From positions 1,307,300 through 1,371,299 of the forward strand of contig NZ_RXZH01000001.1 in the NCBI RefSeq assembly GCF_003970385.1: DNA of 64,000 nt, in the 5' to 3' direction. Positions 17,326 to 25,843 of this stretch are shown piece by piece. The notes under the pieces were generated by a model. That model did not search any database, was not told where the DNA came from, and was given only the letters and a program-made list of their open reading frames with translations. This DNA is from Vibrio aquaticus. GTDB taxonomy: Bacteria; Pseudomonadota; Gammaproteobacteria; Enterobacterales; Vibrionaceae. Positions within the stretch are counted from its first letter, which is position 1; the number at the start of each line of letters is the position of its first letter. The position numbers and the translations under genes were made by a program.

Positions 17326-18365
17326 TGGCAACTGAGAAAAACTCACAAGCTGACATTGCGAAAAGTTTTGCTTACACAGGTGCGTTCTGTGCAGTGATTG
17401 CCTTAGTCACTCAAACGATCTGGCCGAGCGCTTATATTGAGCATCTGATCATTAGTTTGGGGTATGGCTTTAGCTCTGTGATCGGTGCCATTACAATCAG
17501 TCGCTTTAAACCCGAGCTGCCTACCCGAGCCATCAATCTATTTTCTCTGGTGTTTGCCATGCTGTTTGGTACGGCCAATGCGTATTTTTGGCTGCGTACC
17601 TATGACAAGTTCAACAGCTTGGCCCAAATGAAGCCGATTGTGGTGCTTGGCTTTATCTTCACCGTGACCTGTTTCTTCTACTTTTATACTTATGAGCAGA
17701 AGCTGGTGGCGCAAAAGGAACTTGAGAAAGCGAAGCGCATTCAGTCTGAACAAGAAAAAGCGTTGTTGATGAGCCAGTTACGACAACTTCAAAGCCAAAT
17801 TGAACCTCACTTTTTGTTTAATACGCTTGCCAACGTTAATGCGCTGATCAGCGATAATCCAACATTGGCGCAAGCTATGTTAGAAAAGCTCACAGAGCTG
17901 CTTAGGGGGACGTTAGTAAACAGCCGTTCTTCGAACTCTACCATTGATAGTGAGCTGAGTCTTATTGATGCCTATCTCGCGATTCAAAAGATCCGATTAG
18001 GCGAGCGCCTGACGTATCGCATCGACAATACTTTAGACGGCTCGTTTGAGCTTGCTCCTTTGCTGTTGCAGCCTTTAGTTGAAAACGCCGTTCAACATGG
18101 CATTGAGCCGAAAGTGGATGGCGGAGAGATTGTTGTCAAAGTCTCACAAAATGAACAGGTTATCTCAATTGATATTGGCGATTCTGGGGTAGGATTAAGT
18201 GAAACATCACCAAACAGTGGCCATGGCATTGGATTGCAGAACACAAGGGATCGAGTGACTGCTTTGTATGGTAACGACGCCTCATTGCAGATTAAGCAGT
18301 CGAGCCTTGGCGGTGTTTTAGCCTCCATTCGCATTCCGATCGATAAATTACACCTAGAGGGGTAG
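17325..18365 (+). CDS. LytS/YehU-type sensor histidine kinase
   Basis: A 346-aa kinase with four N-terminal membrane helices (about 14-33, 40-60, 70-90 and 103-122), a short coiled linker, then the His_kinase domain with QIEPHFLFNTLANVNAL (phospho-acceptor H162). The HATPase has PLVENAVQHG (N box) and GHGIGLQNTRDR (G box). It pairs with the LytTR regulator one base downstream. As part of the export operon it probably senses envelope state or the exporter's substrate. The signal is not identifiable. Confidence 0.9.
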   Translation: MATEKNSQADIAKSFAYTGAFCAVIALVTQTIWPSAYIEHLIISLGYGFSSVIGAITISRFKPELPTRAINLFSLVFAMLFGTANAYFWLRTYDKFNSLAQMKPIVVLGFIFTVTCFFYFYTYEQKLVAQKELEKAKRIQSEQEKALLMSQLRQLQSQIEPHFLFNTLANVNALISDNPTLAQAMLEKLTELLRGTLVNSRSSNSTIDSELSLIDAYLAIQKIRLGERLTYRIDNTLDGSFELAPLLLQPLVENAVQHGIEPKVDGGEIVVKVSQNEQVISIDIGDSGVGLSETSPNSGHGIGLQNTRDRVTALYGNDASLQIKQSSLGGVLASIRIPIDKLHLEG

Positions 18366-18366
18366 C

Positions 18367-19158
18367 ATGAACACAGAAGGATTTTGCGCCGTTATCGCAG
18401 ATGATGAGCCATTATTGCGCCATCACCTGAGTAAGTTACTCGCCGATGCGTGGCCTGAATTGGATATTGTCGGCCTTGCCAAACATGGCCAAGAAGCGCT
18501 GGAGCTTATTGAGCAGCATCAGCCTGATGTGATTTTCCTCGACATTAAAATGCCACTGCTCGATGGGATGGCAACTGCCAAAGCCTTGGCGAAAAAGGGC
18601 AGTGACACCAACATTGTGTTTGTGACCGCCTATGATGCCTACGCACTTGAAGCGTTTGAAGCCAACGCCGTCGACTACCTTTTAAAGCCTCTATCAGAAG
18701 CTCGTCTTGATCAGTGCGTAGACAAGCTTAAGAAGCGCCTATCTAAACAGCAACAGTCTCAGCACCCTGATGTATCTTCATTGTTTGAACAAATCCAAAC
18801 CTTAAGTAATCAATCAAAGCCTCGTTATCTGAGTTGGATCAGAGCCAGCAAGGGTGAGGACATTCATCTGGTCTCCGTGTCCGATGTGCTCTATTTCAAA
18901 GCAGAAGATAAGTATGTGTCTGTGTTTGTAAAAGGGGAGGGAGCCAATCAGGAGTATTTATTGAGAACGTCATTAAAGGAGCTGATTCAGCAACTTAATC
19001 CTGATGACTTCTGGCAAATTCACCGTTCAACGATTGTGAATGTTGCTGCTGTTGAAAAAGTGAAAAGAGTGATAACGGGCAAAATGGTGGTGGTGGTTGG
19101 TAACGAAAAACTAGCAGTAAGTCGAGCGATGCAAAGTCAGTTTACCAGTCTTTGGTAG
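18367..19158 (+). CDS. LytTR-family response regulator
   Basis: A 263-aa regulator. The receiver domain (1-125) has DDE at 12-14, phospho-acceptor D59 in VIFLDIKMP, and the conserved T and K (VTAYDAYA; YLLKPL). The C-terminal LytTR DNA-binding domain (about 160-260) has DVLYFKAEDKYVSV, FWQIHRSTIVNVAAVEKV and a basic end. It is one base after the kinase gene and is the last gene of the operon, so it likely controls the operon or its targets by binding direct repeats upstream. No terminator is obvious in the 176 bases that follow. Confidence 0.9.
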   Translation: MNTEGFCAVIADDEPLLRHHLSKLLADAWPELDIVGLAKHGQEALELIEQHQPDVIFLDIKMPLLDGMATAKALAKKGSDTNIVFVTAYDAYALEAFEANAVDYLLKPLSEARLDQCVDKLKKRLSKQQQSQHPDVSSLFEQIQTLSNQSKPRYLSWIRASKGEDIHLVSVSDVLYFKAEDKYVSVFVKGEGANQEYLLRTSLKELIQQLNPDDFWQIHRSTIVNVAAVEKVKRVITGKMVVVVGNEKLAVSRAMQSQFTSLW

Positions 19159-19334
19159 CACGGATTAAACGTGCATTACATCGTCATGTAGCCAAAAGTT
19201 GTCACACTTTTAAGAAGGTTATTACGCCAAATGATATCAGCTGGGGGATAGATCGCATTGGTAAATGTAACGTGTTGTATTTATAACTAATTTTATAGAG
19301 TCTACTCGAGTGGTTTAAATTTGGAGTAAGACAC

Positions 19335-20774
19335 ATGGCTACAAAAAAATGTCACGTAACCCCCCGTCTAACCGCCATCGTATTAGCAAGTGCTAGTGCG
19401 ATTCTTCCCTCTCACCTTTTCGCCGCTCTACCTAATTTACATCACGGCACTTATGAAGCGAATGTGTCTGAGGCTCAGAACGTTTATTTCTACGAGCAGG
19501 ACAATCAGCAATACTTATACAGTGTGTGGGGTGTTGTGCCTATCACAGTCAATGACAAGGCTGAGTTTCAAGCAGTAGATCTTAACGTTGGTTTGAGTGG
19601 GCAGTTTTATCACCCCAACGATGAGGGATATCAGTCTGGCAAATTGAACTTTAATGGTTTTTCGATGAGTTTTGGCCGTGTGCAGGATCTTAAAGATGAC
19701 GATCGTATTGCGGTTTTATTTGATGATCCATTTTGGCAGTCGATCAGTTCGCCTCACAAGTGTGAGAATGCTCTGTGGAAGGTCAACACCAAAGCAACTT
19801 ATGACCAAGACTTAATCCAAAACCTTATCAACGCCAGTCAATCCAACACGACTCGATATGCTGATACCAACAGCTTGCTGATCGCCAAAGATGGCAAGCT
19901 TGTCGTTGAAGAGTATTTCAATGGTTGGCAGCCTGAATTCCCTCACATGATTCAATCCATCACGAAGTCCGTTACTTCTCTTGCGGCGGGTGTGGCGATT
20001 GATAAACAGCTAATATCGGGCGCAGAATCCAAAATGGCCGAGCTGCTGCCAAACTATCAACGTTTCCTGCAAGATGATAAGTCTGATTTAACGCTTAAGC
20101 ATTTTCTGACCATGTCTTCCGGTCTTGATTGGGATGAGTGGACGCTTTCCTACGAAAACCCAAATAATGTGCGCTTGCAAGAGATGACCAAACTCGATCC
20201 AACAGAGTTTGTTCTTGACCGAGAGTTGATGACGAAACCGGGAGTGAGCTTCCGATACAATGGTGGTTTAGTGACGGTGGTTGGCGAGTTAATCGCTGAG
20301 AAAAGTGGTCAAGATAACTTGGCTGCCTATTTGCGTCATAGTGATTTCAATAAGCTCTGCTTGAAAGATGCCTACGTCATGAAACAAGCGGGCGAAGTAA
20401 CGAATGCGGCAGGTGGTGGCTACTTACGCCCTAGAGACATGCTTAAAGTGGGTCAACTCGTTGCACAACAAGGTGAATGGCAAGGTGAGCAGATTGTCTC
20501 GAAGCAATGGATTGAAGAATCTGTGACAGGCTATGTCCCAACATCAGTGGGTGGCCATGACTACGGTTATTACTGGTGGACCAAAGAAGTTTCAGTCAAT
20601 GAAGTCACTTATCCAGTGACGTATGGGCTCGGTTATGGTGGCCAGGTGATTGCCGTCGTTGAAGCGTTGGATTTAGTTGTGGCCCGTACCGCGACCCACT
20701 TTGATGACATGACACCTAACCATGAAATGATGCGAGATTACATTATTCCTGCATTTGTCACTGAAACTCAGTAA
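19335..20774 (+). CDS. Exported serine hydrolase of the beta-lactamase/penicillin-binding family
   Basis: A 479-aa protein with a signal peptide (residues 1-30, cleavage near LFA-AL). The class C beta-lactamase/esterase fold has the active-site SxxK as S208-I-T-K211. The usual YxN position reads Y308-N309-G310, so only the Tyr is retained cleanly. The C-terminal GLGYGGQ supplies the third motif. Members include esterases, D-aminopeptidases and transpeptidase-like enzymes; the substrate is not predictable. The N-terminal ~130 residues are extra and unrecognised. It is monocistronic with its own terminator. Confidence 0.8.
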   Translation: MATKKCHVTPRLTAIVLASASAILPSHLFAALPNLHHGTYEANVSEAQNVYFYEQDNQQYLYSVWGVVPITVNDKAEFQAVDLNVGLSGQFYHPNDEGYQSGKLNFNGFSMSFGRVQDLKDDDRIAVLFDDPFWQSISSPHKCENALWKVNTKATYDQDLIQNLINASQSNTTRYADTNSLLIAKDGKLVVEEYFNGWQPEFPHMIQSITKSVTSLAAGVAIDKQLISGAESKMAELLPNYQRFLQDDKSDLTLKHFLTMSSGLDWDEWTLSYENPNNVRLQEMTKLDPTEFVLDRELMTKPGVSFRYNGGLVTVVGELIAEKSGQDNLAAYLRHSDFNKLCLKDAYVMKQAGEVTNAAGGGYLRPRDMLKVGQLVAQQGEWQGEQIVSKQWIEESVTGYVPTSVGGHDYGYYWWTKEVSVNEVTYPVTYGLGYGGQVIAVVEALDLVVARTATHFDDMTPNHEMMRDYIIPAFVTETQ

Positions 20775-20795
20775 CGACTAACCAAAATATTGGGT

Positions 20796-20837
20796 AAAGG
20801 CTCACATAATTCCAAACAGTGTGGGCCTTTGTTTTTG
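20796..20837 (+). terminator. Intrinsic terminator of the serine hydrolase gene
   Basis: AAAGGCTCACA (20796-20806) pairs with TGTGGGCCTTT (20820-20830) with one G-U pair, followed by GTTTTTGG. Confidence 0.8.
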
Positions 20838-20977
20838 GTTATTATGATTCTAAATGGTTGTTTTTATTTTATTTTTGTCTGTTGGTGTTTGATAGTTAAC
20901 ACAAAAGTTAACTTTGACTCTTTTGGATGCTTTTCTATGCTTAAAAGGCAACAACGTCAGATGAAAAGGAGAACAGA

Positions 20978-21172
20978 ATGGCGAAATTTCAACAGGACAT
21001 CCCGAATAGAGTAACGGTCTATCACGATGATATTGATCAAGAGAAAGCGCTGAAAAATGCGATGCTTCCGGAAAAGCCACGTTACTTTAATGGTTCACCT
21101 ACCTACTCAGCGTCAAGTGTCGACGAATTTAGAACTAAGTTGAGCCAGATTGGGATGTCGTTGGACGTTTAA
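20978..21172 (+). CDS. Small hypothetical protein (64 aa)
   Basis: A short soluble protein, MAKFQQDIPNRVTVYHDDID at the start and a C-terminal SASSVDEFRTKLSQIGMSLD. It has a good AAAGGAGA ribosome site before the ATG and its own strong terminator 20 bases after the stop, which makes a real, independently transcribed gene likely. The upstream sequence holds two close GTTAAC palindromes (20897-20915) that could be an operator. I do not recognise the family. Confidence 0.75.
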   Translation: MAKFQQDIPNRVTVYHDDIDQEKALKNAMLPEKPRYFNGSPTYSASSVDEFRTKLSQIGMSLDV

Positions 21173-21191
21173 CCAGTCATAACAAAAAGTG

Positions 21192-21223
21192 AAGGCAGCG
21201 CATGACGCTGCCTTTTGCGTTTT
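21192..21223 (+). terminator. Intrinsic terminator of the 64-aa gene
   Basis: AAGGCAGCG (21192-21200), loop CATGA, CGCTGCCTT (21206-21214), then a T-rich tail. The tail abuts the stop codon of the convergent epimerase gene. Confidence 0.85.
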
Positions 21224-22193
21224 AGACCAGATGAAGTTGGCCGCTATGGTAGTTGAGCCCATCGACTTCGTCTTTGCCAAGCAAAACAGGGCCATCTAGG
21301 TCCACTACATCGGCATTGGTTGCTATCGGAAGGGCGGCTTTCATCGCAACGGAGGTGCCTAACATGCAGCCCATCATAATCGAAAATCCCATTTCTCTGG
21401 CTTGTTGCTCTAATAGTAAAGCTTCAGTCAGCCCGCCGGCTTTATCGAGCTTTATGTTAATCATCTCATAGCAGTCTTTTAATTGATTAAGCTTTGCTCG
21501 GGTATGGCAGCTTTCGTCAGCACAGAGCGGAATTGGGTGAGCTAACTCTTTTAGCGCATCATCTGCTCCGGCAGGAAGTGGCTGTTCAATCATGGTGATG
21601 TTGAGGGGAGTGAGGTCATTGAAAATACGCTCCAAATCCAATCCAAGCCACGCTTCATTGGCATCAAGCACAATCTTGGTGTTGGGCGCTGCCTCTCTTA
21701 CTGCGGTAACACGGCCAATAATGTCTTCGGCATCAAGTTTTACTTTGAGTAAGGTCGCCCCTTGTTCTACATAGCTTTTAGCTTGTTGCGCCATGGATAC
21801 CGCGCTGCCAATGGACACCGTCATGGCCGTCTCGATTGACGCTTTAACGTCAAAGTAAGGTGCAGGAAAATCAGCGTCTTGTTGTTTAGCAATTAAGTCC
21901 CATAACGCACAATCTAGAGCATTCCTAGCGGCACCTGCTGGTTTTGCTTGTAATGCGTGTTTTGCTTGTTCTGGAGTCATTGCCGTTAGCTCTGCTTGCC
22001 AAAGCTCGATTTGCTCAGTGACAGATTCAACACTCTCACCATATCTAGGATAGGGCGTACATTCACCAAGCCCTTGGACATCTAGGTGCTCTATGGTGAC
22101 TCTGACCATATTGCAATGAGTTCGAGCGCCACGGGAAATGACAAAAGGGGTAGCAAGCTCAACGGAATAGGGGAAAGCCGTTATTTTCATCAT
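21222..22193 (-). CDS. dgcA: Enolase-superfamily dipeptide epimerase-like enzyme (DgcA, N-acetyl-D-glutamate racemase)
   Basis: A 323-aa enolase-superfamily protein of the L-Ala-D/L-Glu epimerase group. The KxK acid/base motif (LLKVKLD), metal ligands in VLDANEAW, MIEQPLP and CADES, and the second catalytic Lys in NIKLDKAGG are all present. Paired with a DUF1611 protein, members of this group act in the marine D-glutamate pathway as DgcA, racemising N-acetyl-D-glutamate to the L form. A classic murein-dipeptide epimerase role is the alternative. It is 11 bases downstream of dgcN on the same strand. Two adjacent ATGs could serve as start. Confidence 0.78.
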   Translation of the reverse strand: MMKITAFPYSVELATPFVISRGARTHCNMVRVTIEHLDVQGLGECTPYPRYGESVESVTEQIELWQAELTAMTPEQAKHALQAKPAGAARNALDCALWDLIAKQQDADFPAPYFDVKASIETAMTVSIGSAVSMAQQAKSYVEQGATLLKVKLDAEDIIGRVTAVREAAPNTKIVLDANEAWLGLDLERIFNDLTPLNITMIEQPLPAGADDALKELAHPIPLCADESCHTRAKLNQLKDCYEMINIKLDKAGGLTEALLLEQQAREMGFSIMMGCMLGTSVAMKAALPIATNADVVDLDGPVLLGKDEVDGLNYHSGQLHLV

Positions 22194-22204
22194 CTAACTC
22201 TCTT

Positions 22205-23212
22205 CTAAAAGTGAGTAACGATTTGCTGAGCGATAGCATCGATACCAAAACGAACAGGGTCTGTCACTGGTACACCAAACTGCTCTTGCCAATCAGCACA
22301 CAGCGTTTGAGCCTCTTGTTCTGATAACGCTGACGTGTTTAAGCTGATTCCCGCGAGATTGGCCTTTGGGTTGGTCAAACGAGCTGCCGCGATATTGGCG
22401 TCAATCGTCGCTTGAATCGACGGTAACTCGAAATGAGGTAAATGACGAATATGTGGACGGCCGACTTCATGGCACAGAACCAAGGCATCAGCCTGGGCGC
22501 CGTGCAATAGCCCAAGGCTAACGCCAGCGAATGATGGATTAAATAGGGAACCTTGCCCTTCAATGATGTCCCAATCATGATCATCAAAGTCAGGGCTAAT
22601 GGCTTCTACCGCACCTGAAATAAAATCGGCGACGACGGCATCAATAGAAATACCTTTGCCATCAATTAAGATACCGGTTTGGCCAGTCGCTTTAAACTGC
22701 GCATCGACCTGTTTGTTCTTTAAGGCTTTCTCCAACGCAAGAGCGGTAAACATCTTACCAACTGAGCAGTCTGTTCCGACGGTTAGAATGCGCTTACCTT
22801 GGCGCTTAACACCATTACCAACCTTGAGCGTGTCATCAAAGTGGCGAACATCGTGAAGTTGGGTGATTCCCTCTGACTCAAGTTGAGCCAAGGCTTCTAT
22901 TTCATTCAGGCGAGAGTGCATACCAGAAGCGATCTCAAATCCCATTTGCGCCGCTTTGATTAATGTCTCTTGCCAGTTTGCAGGTATAACGCCACCTGCA
23001 TTGGCCGTCCCAATCACAAGTGTTTTAGCGCCGCTTTCTTTGGCTTGTTCTAATGTTAGGTCTGGTAGGTCGAGAGAAACCGTTTCTGGTGTTAAACGTA
23101 GCTGTCCTACGCAAGAGGCTGGTCGCCATAAGGCAATACCACGAGCAGTTTTTGCTGCAATAGGGTCAGTAACATCACCGAGAAAAAGTAAGTAAGGTTG
23201 AGCAATAGACAT
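22205..23212 (-). CDS. dgcN: DUF1611 protein (DgcN, D-glutamate N-acetyltransferase)
   Basis: A 335-aa DUF1611 protein. A Rossmann-like N-terminal domain (FLGDVTDPIAAKTARGIALW) precedes a P-loop domain with GTDCSVGKM. In marine Proteobacteria, DUF1611 proteins beside an epimerase were shown to acetylate D-glutamate (DgcN), the first step to N-acetyl-L-glutamate. I rely on recall of that work and on the gene pair. I chose the ATG at 23212 because AAGGA precedes it; the longer frame from 23248 has no such site. It forms an operon with dgcA and follows a LysR gene on the same strand. Confidence 0.8.
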   Translation of the reverse strand: MSIAQPYLLFLGDVTDPIAAKTARGIALWRPASCVGQLRLTPETVSLDLPDLTLEQAKESGAKTLVIGTANAGGVIPANWQETLIKAAQMGFEIASGMHSRLNEIEALAQLESEGITQLHDVRHFDDTLKVGNGVKRQGKRILTVGTDCSVGKMFTALALEKALKNKQVDAQFKATGQTGILIDGKGISIDAVVADFISGAVEAISPDFDDHDWDIIEGQGSLFNPSFAGVSLGLLHGAQADALVLCHEVGRPHIRHLPHFELPSIQATIDANIAAARLTNPKANLAGISLNTSALSEQEAQTLCADWQEQFGVPVTDPVRFGIDAIAQQIVTHF

Positions 23213-23307
23213 CGTAAATCCTTGTTGTAACGTCGCGAATGTAACCACTTTAGGGGCAACGTTGTAAGGACTCGAATGCTTATTTGACGTTAGGGTATAA
23301 CTTTAAG

Positions 23308-24171
23308 TTATAGGCTTTGTTCGAGCTGCTCGACGAACCATTTAGCAGCAATGCTGAGAGGGTAGTGCTCGGCATGAAGTAACGAGACGCAAACGCCAAT
23401 AGATGGCTCTAGAACGTGGCATTGAACTCGTTGATCATATTGCTGTGCAGTCCAAGGGTCGACAATGGCGTAACCGGCTCCTTGAGCAACTAATTCAGCG
23501 GCAGCGCTGTAGTTACGCACGGTAATTTGCGGGTGATGGTCAGGCGCTATAGCGTGAATAACTCGATGTAGCTGAATGCCTAATGGATCTCGGGTATCTA
23601 AGCTGATCAGGGTCTGGTCATCTGCAAGAAGTGATTCTAGACTCAGTGGACTGGGTTGCGAGCTGCCTTTCGGTGACAGCACCACCATCTCGGTATTTAA
23701 CAGAGTACGTTGAACCAGTGGAGCAGGGGCATCATCACCAAAGCAAATAGCCATATCGAGTTGGTTTTTAATCAGTGCATCACAAAGCTCATCTTGGTTC
23801 GCAGTCGAAACTTCAATCGTGTAGTCACTTTGCTGGCATATCTGAGCAATGACAGAAGCCAGCATAGTCGAAGCTAAAATCGGCGTCGCACCGATGGTGA
23901 GGTGCTTCTCGCCAGCTTTGATCTTATTGGTAAGGTTGCGAAACTGCCCGAGTTGTTGATAGACCTTTTCCGCTTCTGGTAGTAACAAGTTGGCTTCTTT
24001 GGTTGGGATCAGTCGGCCTTTAATGCGCTCAAATAGAGAGAATCCCAGTTGAAGCTCGGTATGAGCAAGAACACGTGTGACATTAGGTTGAGAGACATGA
24101 AGCTGTTTGGCTGCGCCAGAGACGGTGCCCGATTTCATTACGGCATAGAACACTTCCAGTTGTCTTAAATT
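23308..24171 (-). CDS. dgcR: LysR-family regulator of the dgc genes (DgcR-like)
   Basis: A LysR-type regulator of about 287 aa. The N-terminal winged HTH reads LRQLEVFYAVMKSGTVSGAA, followed by SQPNVTRVLAHTE. The remainder is the two-lobe effector-binding domain (LTIGATPILASTM; DMAICFGDD). The start is uncertain: I chose a GTG at 24171 with GAGG six bases upstream; ATGs at 24186/24189 add five or six residues and lack a good site. It lies 95 bases upstream of dgcN in the same direction, so a D-amino-acid-responsive role is inferred from context. It is divergent from yegD. Confidence 0.72.
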   Translation of the reverse strand, partial: NLRQLEVFYAVMKSGTVSGAAKQLHVSQPNVTRVLAHTELQLGFSLFERIKGRLIPTKEANLLLPEAEKVYQQLGQFRNLTNKIKAGEKHLTIGATPILASTMLASVIAQICQQSDYTIEVSTANQDELCDALIKNQLDMAICFGDDAPAPLVQRTLLNTEMVVLSPKGSSQPSPLSLESLLADDQTLISLDTRDPLGIQLHRVIHAIAPDHHPQITVRNYSAAAELVAQGAGYAIVDPWTAQQYDQRVQCHVLEPSIGVCVSLLHAEHYPLSIAAKWFVEQLEQSL

Positions 24172-24327
24172 CACGCTCGACCTCATCATCCATTTGCGAT
24201 TGCCTTTGCACTTTAAAACAAATTGGTGATTTACAAAAGAAATGCGCCTTACCGGTTGACCCATCTACTTGTGTAGGCTTTACTATGCGCCCCCAAAAAA
24301 GCCGCAGTAAACAATGAGGAAATAGAG

Positions 24328-25680
24328 ATGCCTATAGGTTTTGACTATGGAACAGCCAACTGTTCAGTCGCCAAGCTAGTTAATGGTGACGTGCAAGCAA
24401 TCCGTCTTGTGGGCGATGATTACTATATTCCTTCAACGCTGTGTGCGCCGACCTCAGAAGTGGTGTCTGAATATCTTTTTCGTGTTCTGAACATTAAGCC
24501 ACATGACACGGTGGGAGAAAATTTCTTAAGACGTGCAATTCGCTTGAACGATGAAGAGGGGATAGACGTCAGAGCTGACGACGTTAAGTTCGGCCATGAA
24601 GCGCTGAGCTTGTACCTCGAAGATCCAAAAGATGTCTATTACGTGAAGTCGCCAAAGTCGTTCTTGGGTGCCATGGGTTTAAGAGACATGCAGCTTACGT
24701 TCTTTGAAGATCTCGTTTGTGCCATGATGGCCAATATTCGAGCGAAAACAGAACAAGCGCTTGGTCAAGAGGTAACGCAAACCGTCATTGGTCGCCCAGT
24801 GAACTTTTTGGGTCGTGGCGGTGAAGAGTCAAACATTCAAGCGGAAGGTATTTTGCGCCGTGCGGCCAATCGAGCGGGCTTTAAGGATGTTGAGTTTCAG
24901 TTTGAACCTGTTGCTGCCGGTCTAGAATATGAAGCGTCACTGACAGAAGATAAGAACGTGTTAGTGGTTGATATCGGTGGTGGTACTACCGACTGTTCGT
25001 TCCTGCGCATGGGGCCAGGCTGGGCGGGCAAACAAGACCGTCAAGACTCGCTATTGGCGCACTCTGGCCAAATGGTGGGAGGAAACGACTTAGATATTTT
25101 CACCGCATTTAAACGCTTTATGTCTGAGTTTGGTATGGGTACGCAGACCTTAGGTGGGCTTGATATTCCAACCACGCAGTTTTGGAACCCAATTGCGATC
25201 AATGACGTTCAAGCGCAGCGTAAGTTCTATGCGCACGACAACCTTAAGCTTTTGAGAAACTTGGTGAAAGAGTCTCAGCAGCCTGACAAGCTAGGTCGTC
25301 TAGTAGAATTGCACCAAGGCACGATGGGCTATGCGGTAATTCGTGAAGCGGAACAAACGAAAATTGCATTGGGAGAGCAAGAGAGTTACCAAGCGCAAAT
25401 CCAGTTATTGAATGAAACGGTGTCGATTCCGGTTCTAAAATCTCAAATGGAAGAGGCGATCGCGATTCCAACCGGGAAGATCCAAGCTTTGGTTGATGAA
25501 GCGATCAAACAAAGTGGCATTCAACCTGATGTCGTTTACATGACTGGTGGTTCGGCTCGTTCACCTATTCTAACCGGCGCAGTACAAGCGATGTTGCCAA
25601 ATACACCGATTGTAAGTGGTAACTACTTTGGCTCTGTTACTGCCGGATTAGCACGTTGGGCAGATTTGATTTATCGATAA
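24328..25680 (+). CDS. yegD: Hsp70-like chaperone-family protein YegD
   Basis: A 450-aa actin/Hsp70 ATPase-fold protein lacking the long substrate-binding half of DnaK. Phosphate-1 loop GFDYGTANCSVA at the N terminus, VLVVDIGGGTTDCSF (phosphate 2) and YMTGGSARSP (adenosine motif) are all visible. Length and text match E. coli YegD, whose function is still poorly defined. It is transcribed alone, with a ribosome site AGGAAATAG before the ATG and a perfect 15-bp terminator after the stop. Confidence 0.92.
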   Translation: MPIGFDYGTANCSVAKLVNGDVQAIRLVGDDYYIPSTLCAPTSEVVSEYLFRVLNIKPHDTVGENFLRRAIRLNDEEGIDVRADDVKFGHEALSLYLEDPKDVYYVKSPKSFLGAMGLRDMQLTFFEDLVCAMMANIRAKTEQALGQEVTQTVIGRPVNFLGRGGEESNIQAEGILRRAANRAGFKDVEFQFEPVAAGLEYEASLTEDKNVLVVDIGGGTTDCSFLRMGPGWAGKQDRQDSLLAHSGQMVGGNDLDIFTAFKRFMSEFGMGTQTLGGLDIPTTQFWNPIAINDVQAQRKFYAHDNLKLLRNLVKESQQPDKLGRLVELHQGTMGYAVIREAEQTKIALGEQESYQAQIQLLNETVSIPVLKSQMEEAIAIPTGKIQALVDEAIKQSGIQPDVVYMTGGSARSPILTGAVQAMLPNTPIVSGNYFGSVTAGLARWADLIYR

Positions 25681-25708
25681 GGAATTTTCGATAAATAGAC
25701 ATTTTGCT

Positions 25709-25748
25709 TGAGAAAGACCTAGCGTAACTGCTAGGTCTTTCTCATTTT
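25709..25748 (+). terminator. Strong intrinsic terminator of yegD
   Basis: TGAGAAAGACCTAGC (25709-25723) pairs perfectly with 25730-25744 over a six-base loop, then TTTT. Confidence 0.92.
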
Positions 25749-25804
25749 GAGAGTGAGGTCAGCTCCTTCGGCTTAATTTTCATTCCTATCACTGCTACTC
25801 TAAA

Positions 25805-25822
25805 CCTCAAGTTAACTTAGGG
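25805..25822. promoter_or_regulatory. SoxR-box-like palindrome upstream of soxR
   Basis: CCTCAAGTTAACTTAGGG matches the E. coli soxS operator (CCTCAAGTTAACTTGAGG) at 16 of 18 positions. It is centred 30 bases before the soxR ATG, with a possible -10 (TCTAAT) at 25823-25828. It suggests that soxR is autoregulated. Confidence 0.8.
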
Positions 25823-25843
25823 TCTAATTGTAGGAGTCGGTAT

